A stretch of 5,312 bases of DNA, from contig JASHRR010001142.1 in assembly GCA_030037185.1 (NCBI GenBank), positions 1 through 5,312 on the forward strand, read 5' to 3'. This document shows, in pieces, positions 1 through 5,312 of this stretch. This DNA comes from Xanthobacteraceae bacterium. Lineage in GTDB: Bacteria; Pseudomonadota; Alphaproteobacteria; Rhizobiales; Xanthobacteraceae. Numbering within the stretch: position 1 is the first letter of the stretch; every line of letters begins with the position of its first letter. Under the pieces are notes generated by a model, which was not told the origin of the DNA, made no database searches, and saw only the letters and a program-made list of their open reading frames with translations. The position numbers were made by a program, and so were the translations under genes.

Positions 1-388
1 CTATCGTTGGAGATCTGCCTCGCCGCCATAGGCCCGCAGTGCCACGCGGCAGCTCAGCCAGGGTCTCCGGAATTCGACCAACAGCCGACGGCCGTAGCGG
101 TCGATTGTTTCGATCCGCTGCAGGTAGGCCGGCAGCGGCTTCAGTGGATTGTCGGCATCGACGCGGCCGAACCGATCGGCGGGCCACGTCACCAGCAGTT
201 CGAACGGGGCTTTTAGGCGCGGGAACGGCCATGGCGCCGCCGCCATGACTAGTGGTCACATTCGGCGGTCCACCTCACGACTGTGGGGACTGGTTGCCAA
301 GCTTCTTCGTGAAGCGATTGACCGACGGCGGCCGGGGCAGGTCGAAGACGTACCGGCCGGCGGTCGACTGACCTGCGGGCTGCACCAC
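1..388 (-). pseudogene. RusA-like Holliday-junction resolvase, frameshifted remnant
   Basis: RusA-family enzymes are small (about 120-residue) dimeric endonucleases, common in lambdoid and other prophages, that cut Holliday junctions. The coding signal here is split over three reading frames. Frame 1 (about 275-388) reads FDLPRPPSVNRFTKKLGNQS, which matches the family's N-terminal 'LPWPPSxNxx' segment, then hits TGA at 275-277. The second frame (about 255-284) supplies TVVRWTAECD, then meets TAG at 249-251. The third frame (1-255) supplies the C-terminal half, from APFELLVTWPADRFGR through VDADNPLKPL and RRLLVEF to the TAG at 1-3. The D-x-D-N-x-x-K motif (Asp codons at 157-159 and 151-153) corresponds to the metal-binding aspartates of RusA. 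A further Asp at 100-102 may be the third. Joined across the shifts, the pieces give roughly the family's usual length. No ATG precedes the N-terminal motif; GTG codons at 383-388 could have been the start. The 81-residue ATG-initiated tail at 1-246 lacks the N-terminal half and is unlikely to be active. The family call rests on motif recognition, not a search. Confidence 0.7.
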
Positions 389-599
389 AGCCGTGATTTC
401 GGCGCCGGAATGTGCCGCAGTCTGCACCACATCGTCACCACAGTTTCGGAACGCCCGTCTTGCCCTTCGCCTCGCGCTTGCACCACCCGATCAGATCAGC
501 GCGTGACTTCCTTGCCGGCGCCTGCGACGCCAGCACCTTCTTCAGCCGGTCTTCCGCGGCCGCTTTGGCTTCTGCTGCCGCACCGTGCCTCCCACATGC
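389..599 (-). pseudogene. Unrecognised coding remnant upstream of the rusA relic
   Basis: I do not recognise this protein. A charged, Ala/Lys-rich, helix-like stretch (AAAEDRLKKVLASQAPARKS followed by RADLIGWCKREAKGKTGV) is read in one frame from about 569 down to 448. That frame soon ends at a TGA at 435-437. Shifting frame near 446-449 lets the reading continue as NCGDDVVQTAAHSGAEITAV, straight into the RusA N-terminal segment with no stop. This suggests one indel in a formerly open frame. Whether it was a separate gene overlapping rusA or an N-terminal extension of it cannot be decided here; the boundary at 388 is a convenience. A minus-strand ATG at 595-597, with GGAG very close upstream, might mark the ancestral start. 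Colinearity with the flanking remnants suggests a phage-type gene cluster. Confidence 0.4.
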
Positions 600-645
600 T
601 CCTGCCCTCGCGACGTCGCCTTCAGCGCTGATTTTGGCAGCGGCT

Positions 646-828
646 TCAACAGAGAGCTTTGCGCCCCAGCCGCGCGACCGTCGCGCCGAGCAACAGCCAG
701 CATGCCGCCGGGTCCATGAGCATCGCCACAACGATGAACCAGCGCAGGACATCGTCATCCTTGCCCTCAAAAGAGCCGCGAGGTATTAGGTGCGCCTCGA
801 CCTTCGCCTGCTCTCCATCGACTTGAGC
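646..828 (-). pseudogene. C-terminal remnant of a small membrane protein
   Basis: In one minus frame this stretch reads a short polar, helix-like segment (AQVDGEQAKVEAHL), then GKDDDVLRWFIVVAMLMDPA and ACWLLLGATVARLG, ending at a TGA at 646-648. The run WFIVVAMLMDPAACWLLLGA (about 682-741) is a clear hydrophobic membrane segment with an internal Asp-Pro. Its layout of coiled-coil-like helix, hydrophobic segment with 'DPAA' and basic tail resembles the C-termini of hypothetical membrane proteins I associate with alphaproteobacterial prophage-like regions; that resemblance is from memory. The same frame stays open to 978 only because it overlaps the 3' end of the kinase gene antiphase, so no authentic start or N-terminal domain is present. 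I read it as a truncated remnant rather than a working gene. Confidence 0.4.
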
Positions 829-869
829 TTGGCGAGAACCTGGTGTCCGCTCAGTGGCGGGGACGCACC

Positions 870-2414
870 TCATGCGTGCCCGCTCTTGAGGAATCGGTTC
901 ACCATCGCTCGTAGCATGATGGGTTGCACCGGCTTGTGCAGGAGGTGAAGGCCGCTCTCGCCCGCCTCGCGCAGGCATTCCGGCGCAGTGTCGCCGCTCG
1001 TCACAAATGCCGGGACCGCTCCGTGGGCCTCACGGAGTTTTGCAATTGCGGTGATACCGGATTGCCCGTCCGCGAGATGATAATCCGAAATGATGAGATC
1101 GGGCCGCGCCTCGCCGCCGATGCGCTTCACCTCCGTCAAGGCTGCTTCGGACGTCGCCGCGGTCACAACGCGGCAGCCCCAGTTACGCAACAGCCCGCCC
1201 ATTCCTTCGAGAATGCGGGCGTCGTTGTCCATCACCACCACCAACTTTCTACTGATCACGTCGATGAAGCCCTGGTGCGACGGCTCGGATTTCGGCACCG
1301 CGGCCGCCGGGGCTGCTGGCGCGGCGATGGAAAAGCGCGAGCCCTTTCCGGGCGTTGATTTCAACTCGATCGGATGATCAAGCAGGGCGCAGAGGCGGTC
1401 AACAATCGCAAGACCGAGACCCAGGCCGGCCCGATTGGTTTTCGCGGCATCGGCAAGCCGGTAGAATTCGCCGAAGATCTTGCACCGCTGGTCTTCCGGT
1501 ATGCCCGGTCCGCTATCCGCCACGTCGATGCGCAACAATGCGCCGCGGCGCCGGCAACCCACGACGATGCCCCCGGACGTGGTGTAGTGGACGGCGTTGG
1601 AGACCAGGTTGAGCACGATCCGTTCGAGCAGCACCGGATCGCTGCGCACCCAAGCGCTGGTCGCCGCCAGCCGCAAAGACAGTCCTTTCTCTTGTGCCAC
1701 CGCCGCGAAGGTACTTTCGATCCTTGCGAGCAACTCGGCGACGGGAAAATCGGCGATTGTCGGCGTGAGTGCCCCGGCATCGAGCTTTGTAATGTCAAGC
1801 AAGGCGTTGAATAGCTCGTTCATCCCGGTAATGGCGTCGTCGATGCGATCGACGAGGCGGCTGCCTTCGGCCGATGTCATGTGGCTGCGCAACTGCGCCA
1901 CAAACAGGCCGAGGGCATGCATCGGCTGGCGCAGATCATGAGTCGCAGCGGCCAGAAACCGCGACTTGTGCTGGCTTGCCTCCGCCAGCTGCCAGTTCTT
2001 GTCGCGGAGGAGGGCAATCTCCGCCGCGCGCAGGCGCTTTTTTTCGAGACTTGCGCCGATGCGGGCTTTCAGCAGGACCTGATTCACCGGCTTGGGCAGA
2101 TAGTCCTCAGCCCCCAGATTGATGCAGCGGACAATATTGTCCAGCCCCTCGACCGAGGAGATGACAATCACGGGCACATCACGCAACTGCAGGTCGGCCT
2201 TGAGCTGATCGAGCACGGCGAAGCCATCCAGTTCGGGCATTTCGATGTCGAGCAGCAGCAGGTCGAACGGTTCGCTTCGCAACCTCTCCAGTGCGACGCG
2301 GCCGTTCTCGGCCAGCGCGACGCGATGCCCCAGCCGCTCAACGCTGCGCGATAGCAACAAGCGGTTGACCTCGTTGTCGTCGACGATGAGCACGAGGGAC
2401 TTGTGCTCAGCCAT
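870..2414 (-). CDS. Soluble hybrid kinase, REC-HisKA-HATPase_c-REC
   Basis: A 514-residue cytoplasmic signalling protein with no signal peptide or membrane segment. REC1 spans about 7-120: acidic pair D12/D13, phosphoacceptor D56 in LLLLDIEMPELDG, S86, and K108 in LPKPV. A helical linker (about 120-150) leads to HisKA with H159 in THDLRQPMHALGLF. HATPase_c (about 250-365) has an N box with N273 (LVSNAVHY), G1 DSGPGIP (300-306) and G2 GLGLGLAIV (330-338). An Ala/Pro-rich linker (363-380) precedes REC2 (about 390-512) with D396, phosphoacceptor D444 in IISDYHLADG, T472 and K494. All catalytic and acceptor residues look intact. The H box is the 'HDLRQP' variant rather than 'HEIRTP'. The receiver-first layout suggests kinase or phosphatase activity gated by phosphorylation of D56, plausibly from the Hpt encoded just upstream. 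The ATG at 2412-2414 places D12/D13 at the normal distance for a receiver, has GAAGG nine bases upstream, and overlaps the hpt stop by 8 nt, implying translational coupling. There is no output domain; REC2 may be a phosphate sink or relay to an unlinked partner. Confidence 0.96.
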   Translation of the reverse strand: MAEHKSLVLIVDDNEVNRLLLSRSVERLGHRVALAENGRVALERLRSEPFDLLLLDIEMPELDGFAVLDQLKADLQLRDVPVIVISSVEGLDNIVRCINLGAEDYLPKPVNQVLLKARIGASLEKKRLRAAEIALLRDKNWQLAEASQHKSRFLAAATHDLRQPMHALGLFVAQLRSHMTSAEGSRLVDRIDDAITGMNELFNALLDITKLDAGALTPTIADFPVAELLARIESTFAAVAQEKGLSLRLAATSAWVRSDPVLLERIVLNLVSNAVHYTTSGGIVVGCRRRGALLRIDVADSGPGIPEDQRCKIFGEFYRLADAAKTNRAGLGLGLAIVDRLCALLDHPIELKSTPGKGSRFSIAAPAAPAAAVPKSEPSHQGFIDVISRKLVVVMDNDARILEGMGGLLRNWGCRVVTAATSEAALTEVKRIGGEARPDLIISDYHLADGQSGITAIAKLREAHGAVPAFVTSGDTAPECLREAGESGLHLLHKPVQPIMLRAMVNRFLKSGHA

Positions 2415-2754
2415 TGCGCAAGGCCTTCAATTCGGCGGCGGTACGTGCGTATTCCGCTTCCAGGGCCGCCAGGGCAGCCTCGTCGCGGTCTGATTCGGCA
2501 CCAAGTCCATTGAGCTCAAGCTCGCGTGCCAGCGCAGCCAATTTTCGTGCGCCGAAGGTGTCGCCGTTGGATTTGACCGAGTGCGCTGCGCGCCGGAAGC
2601 GGTCGGCATTGCCTTCGGCACGTGCACCGTTTAGCTCTGCGAGCATGCTGGGCCATTCTTCAATAAACGTGTCCACAAGTTCGGCCACGAATTCAGCACC
2701 CATCGAGTCTCGCAGTTCCGCATAGACAGCCCGATCAATGACTGATTCGTCCAT
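2407..2754 (-). CDS. Free-standing Hpt (histidine phosphotransfer) protein
   Basis: A 115-residue, entirely helical-looking protein of the usual size for a single Hpt domain. The phosphorylatable histidine is H58 in RRAAHSVKSNGDTFGA, with K61 in the conserved HxxK position. The upstream helix (FVAELVDTFIEEWPSMLAEL, 22-41) and the downstream Ala/Glu/Leu-rich helices complete the four-helix bundle expected of the family. Hpt proteins have no enzymatic activity of their own; they shuttle phosphoryl groups between receiver domains in the cytoplasm. Sitting between two hybrid kinases, it most likely takes phosphate from the receivers of the upstream membrane kinase and passes it to a receiver of the downstream REC-HK-REC protein, though back-transfer and an unlinked regulator are possible. 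The ATG at 2752-2754 has good Shine-Dalgarno matches and begins only 7 nt after the upstream kinase stop; its own stop overlaps the next start. No odd features are seen. Confidence 0.95.
   Translation of the reverse strand: MDESVIDRAVYAELRDSMGAEFVAELVDTFIEEWPSMLAELNGARAEGNADRFRRAAHSVKSNGDTFGARKLAALARELELNGLGAESDRDEAALAALEAEYARTAAELKALRNG
2424..2428 (-). promoter_or_regulatory. Shine-Dalgarno of the REC-HK-REC gene, inside hpt
   Basis: The minus strand carries GAAGG nine bases before the ATG at 2414, within the last codons of hpt. It is a modest match at normal spacing. With the 8-nt overlap ATGGCTGA (start of one gene, stop of the other), it supports translational coupling and the chosen start. 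Confidence 0.5.
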
Positions 2755-2759
2755 ATTGT

Positions 2760-2769
2760 CCTCACTCCT
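2760..2769 (-). promoter_or_regulatory. Ribosome binding site of hpt, overlapping the upstream stop codon
   Basis: Read on the minus strand, AGGAG (2765-2769) is followed by the TGA stop of the membrane kinase (2762-2764) and by GAGG (2760-2763), which lies five bases before the ATG at 2754. Either element could serve as Shine-Dalgarno. Because the signal overlaps the end of the preceding gene, terminating ribosomes could reinitiate directly, which supports a coupled operon and this choice of start. Confidence 0.7.
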
Positions 2770-5312
2770 GAGGTGTCGGGACGCACATCAAGGCCTCGAT
2801 CAGTTCATCCAACCGGATCGGTTTGCTCAGGTAGTCGTCCATGCCCGCGGCCAAGCACATTTCGCGGTCGCCCCGCATGGCGTTGGCGGTCATCGCGACG
2901 ATACGCGGGCGCTGGTTGGCGGGCCACGTCGCGGTGATCCGGCGCGAGGCCTCAAGGCCATCCATCTCAGGCATCTGCACGTCCATCAATACTACATCAT
3001 AGGGCTGGCGAGCCACGCACTCGATGGCCTCGAGGCCATTGCTGGCCAGGTCGGCGCGGTAACCCATCTGTTGCAGCAGACGCAGCGCGAGCTTCTGGTT
3101 CACGGCGTTATCCTCGGCCAGAAGAATGCGAAGCGGATGACGGGAGGCCATCTCGTCATCGATGCGGGGATTGGTTGGCGCGGCAACCTGTCTGGGCGCG
3201 GCCCCGTGCACCAGCAGCGTCACTAACGTGTCGAAGAGCTGGCTCTGCCGGAGCGGCTTGGCCAGCCTAGCGGCAAAAAGTGCGTCGCTAACCTCCTTGT
3301 GGCCAAGTGAGCTGAATAGTACGAGGGGCAGGGTGTGACCCGCTTCGCGGATGCGGGCAGCCAGTAAGTCGCCGTCCATACCCGGCATGTGCATGTCGAG
3401 GATGGCGAGATCGAACGACTCGCGCTTGAGCATTTGCAGCGCCTGCTCCGGCGCTTCGGTGTCCTGAGCCACCATGCCCCACTTGATCGCCTGCAGGGCC
3501 AGGATCCGCCGCGTGGTGGCATTGTCATCCACCACCAGGATGCGCTTGCCTTGCAGCGCCTGCTGCCCGTCGATGAAGTCTCGACCCGTGCCTTGCGGCA
3601 GATCGGCACGCGAGCCACGGATTGTGAAACAGAAGGTGGCGCCATGCCCCGGGCCGGCGCTTTCCACCCACATCGCGCCTCCCATCAGTTCCGCCAGCTT
3701 CTTGCTAATCGCCAAGCCCAGCCCGGTGCCGCCGTATTTGCGCGAGGTGCTTGAGTCGGCCTGCGAGAACGACTGGAAGAGGCGGCTTTTGCCCTGTTCG
3801 TCCAGCCCGATGCCGGTGTCGCGCACGGCGAATTCCAACAGGTCGCCCTTGCTTGCGACGCTCAGCACCACTTCGCCCACGTCGGTGAACTTCACCGCGT
3901 TGCTCAATAGATTCAGGAGGATCTGCCGCAGGCGGGTAACGTCACCCTGGATAGCCGCGGACACTTCCCCCTCGAACAAATAGGCGATGTCCAAGTGTTT
4001 CTCGGCGGCGCGGCTGCCGACGAGGTCCAGCGCCGACTCGACACAGTCACGCAGATCGAAGGTCTGGGCCTCGATGTCCATGCGTCCGGCTTCGATCTTC
4101 GAGAAATCGAGAATGTCGTTGATGATTGTGAGCAGTGCTTCGCTGGAATCCCGGATGGTGCTGGCGTACTCCCGTTGCTCGTCGTTGAGCGCAGAGTCGA
4201 GCAAAAGGCCGCTCATGCCGATAACCGCATTCATCGGCGTGCGGATCTCGTGGCTCATAGTCGCGAGGAAGCTCGATTTGCTCCGGCTGGCTGCGTCGGC
4301 GGCATCGCGCGCGGCGGCAAGCTCGGCTTCGTGTCGTTTCAATTCGGTGATGTCCGCGTAGATCGCGACAACACCGCCGTTGGCGGTCCTTCGCTCGTTG
4401 ACCTGGATCCAGCGTCCGTCGCTGCGGCGCTGGAGATGGGTTTCGCTGGCGCCGCGGTGGCGTGCCAGCCGCTCCGCAATCCAGGCTTCGCGGTCTGGTT
4501 CGGCGTCCTTCATCAGGCCGCGCTCGATAGCAGTGCGCAAAATTGCTTCGAAGCTCGTGCCCGGCAACATCACGTCGGCGTGGGATGCAAAGAGCTCCCG
4601 ATAACGGCTGTTGCACACGATGAGCTTGTCCTCGGCGTCGTAGAGCGAGAACCCTTCGGATATGGTCTCGATCGCCTCGGTGAGGCGGGCCCGCGCCTCG
4701 CGGATTTCGCGAAGGTTCGTCTCTTCCACCTCAATCGCCGTGGCGCGGAATACGCCCAATGCCTCAGCCATGCGGCCGATCTCGTCGGTCCCGCCCGACG
4801 GGAGCGGCGATTTGAGATCGCCCGCGGCCAGGGTCAGCATGCGATCGCTGAGCGCCGTAAGGCGGGCAACAATATTGGGGCCGACGTACAGCCATCCAAT
4901 CAGCGCCGAGCAAATCAGGCTGAGCGCGACGACCATAAACAAGCCAAGACGGCCAAGGTTCTGAACGGACTGCGTCTCGGCGGTTGCCGCGGCGATGCCC
5001 AGCTTCGCCTCCATCGCCAACGCGTCCACCGCCTTGCTCAACTGAGCCGAGAGGATGGAATTCTCCGCGATCCGCTTTTGGCCTTCCAGCGTGGCCTCCA
5101 ATTCGACCTGACGCGCGGATATGATGCTCGAATTTCCGATCGCGCCGGCCCGCAGACGGCTGAGCGGAACAATCAATGCAAGCGAGACATCCGGATCGAG
5201 GCCCGACACCAAGTCGTCGATGCGCCGGATCGAGTGCTCGACTTGCGGCTGAATCATGTCGAGAGCGGTCTGGGTCGCGGCGCTGCTGGCGCGGACCAGG
5301 GCCTCGAATGCA
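2762..5312 (-). CDS. Membrane-bound hybrid histidine kinase, TM-HAMP-PAS-HisKA-HATPase_c-REC-REC (5' end outside window)
   Basis: The frame is open through the right edge: the codons above the ATG at 5255-5257 read FEALVRASSAATQTALD without a stop, so that ATG is internal and the N-terminus, probably with a first TM helix, is missing. Residue numbers below count from that ATG. Residues 1-100 form an Ala/Leu/Glu-rich helical sensor segment, presumably periplasmic. The TM is at about 103-125 (LGLFMVVALSLICSALIGWL). HAMP follows (about 126-180), then a PAS-like domain (about 193-305; EGFSLYDAEDKLIVCN, ending AIYADITELKRHE) and a coiled linker. HisKA has H336 in MSHEIRTPMNAVIG. HATPase_c has N453 (LSNAVKF), DTGIG (480-484), the F box around LFQSFSQADSS, and GGTGLGLAI (509-517). 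REC1 (572-683) carries D577/D578, D621 (LDMHMPGMDG), S649/S650 and K667. REC2 (709-826) carries E715/D716, D759 (MDVQMPEMDG), T790 and K812. This is a BarA/TorS-like phosphorelay sensor whose Hpt is encoded by the next gene rather than fused. The ligand cannot be inferred. Confidence 0.97.
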   Translation of the reverse strand, partial: AFEALVRASSAATQTALDMIQPQVEHSIRRIDDLVSGLDPDVSLALIVPLSRLRAGAIGNSSIISARQVELEATLEGQKRIAENSILSAQLSKAVDALAMEAKLGIAAATAETQSVQNLGRLGLFMVVALSLICSALIGWLYVGPNIVARLTALSDRMLTLAAGDLKSPLPSGGTDEIGRMAEALGVFRATAIEVEETNLREIREARARLTEAIETISEGFSLYDAEDKLIVCNSRYRELFASHADVMLPGTSFEAILRTAIERGLMKDAEPDREAWIAERLARHRGASETHLQRRSDGRWIQVNERRTANGGVVAIYADITELKRHEAELAAARDAADAASRSKSSFLATMSHEIRTPMNAVIGMSGLLLDSALNDEQREYASTIRDSSEALLTIINDILDFSKIEAGRMDIEAQTFDLRDCVESALDLVGSRAAEKHLDIAYLFEGEVSAAIQGDVTRLRQILLNLLSNAVKFTDVGEVVLSVASKGDLLEFAVRDTGIGLDEQGKSRLFQSFSQADSSTSRKYGGTGLGLAISKKLAELMGGAMWVESAGPGHGATFCFTIRGSRADLPQGTGRDFIDGQQALQGKRILVVDDNATTRRILALQAIKWGMVAQDTEAPEQALQMLKRESFDLAILDMHMPGMDGDLLAARIREAGHTLPLVLFSSLGHKEVSDALFAARLAKPLRQSQLFDTLVTLLVHGAAPRQVAAPTNPRIDDEMASRHPLRILLAEDNAVNQKLALRLLQQMGYRADLASNGLEAIECVARQPYDVVLMDVQMPEMDGLEASRRITATWPANQRPRIVAMTANAMRGDREMCLAAGMDDYLSKPIRLDELIEALMCVPTPQE

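Noticed and set aside
301..315. Short hairpin GCTTC-TTCGT-GAAGC.
   Set aside because: Only five base pairs, and it lies inside the rusA-like coding remnant, where Lys/Phe codons explain the sequence.
7..631. Plus-strand frames of 69-160 codons across the left end, considered as possible genes in the otherwise gene-poor region.
   Set aside because: The translations show no family features, whereas the minus strand carries recognisable RusA motifs and a membrane segment; they are shadows of the relics.
853..880. Imperfect inverted repeat around the stop of the REC-HK-REC gene (minus strand GGCACGCA - TGAGG - TGCGTCCC), a possible terminator stem.
   Set aside because: The stem has a central C-C mismatch, the loop contains the stop codon itself, and no T-rich tract follows on the minus strand, so an intrinsic terminator is not supported.
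924..2354. Plus-strand open frames of 80-157 codons opposite the soluble kinase, including one with a run of histidines.
   Set aside because: They are antisense shadows produced by high GC content opposite a well-supported kinase gene; none shows a recognisable domain.
2738..4964. Long open frames on both strands (100-189 codons) overlapping the membrane kinase.
   Set aside because: They overlap conserved kinase and receiver domains out of frame and have Arg/Ser/Pro-rich, low-sense translations.

Overview
The window looks like a chromosomal segment of a high-GC alphaproteobacterium. A Bradyrhizobium/Rhodopseudomonas-type genome is my best guess, from overall composition, codon style and the look of the proteins; no taxonomic marker gene is present. 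Every supported gene lies on the minus strand, so transcription runs from the right edge towards position 1.

Right and centre (870-5312) hold a compact three-gene His-Asp phosphorelay operon. In transcription order: (i) a membrane-bound hybrid histidine kinase whose N-terminus lies beyond the right edge (periplasmic/helical region - TM - HAMP - PAS - HisKA - HATPase_c - REC - REC); (ii) a free-standing 115-residue Hpt domain protein, 7 nt downstream; (iii) a soluble 514-residue protein with REC - HisKA - HATPase_c - REC order, whose start overlaps the hpt stop by 8 nt. Together they encode two kinase cores, four receiver domains and one histidine phosphotransfer domain, with all the canonical phosphoacceptor residues present. 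None has a DNA-binding, cyclic-di-GMP or other recognisable effector domain, so the output must lie outside the window or work through protein contact. The likely flow is: signal - membrane kinase (His336) - its receivers (Asp621/Asp759) - Hpt (His58) - receiver(s) of the third protein, which would in turn tune that protein's own kinase activity.

Left (1 to about 840) has no intact gene. It is a decayed, co-oriented string of coding remnants: the C-terminal end of a small membrane protein, an unrecognised fragment, and a RusA-like Holliday-junction endonuclease broken by at least two frameshifts. RusA-type genes are typical of prophages, so this is best read as a prophage or mobile-element relic abutting the 3' end of the signalling operon. 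No RNA genes, CRISPR arrays, insertion sequences or convincing terminator or promoter were found.
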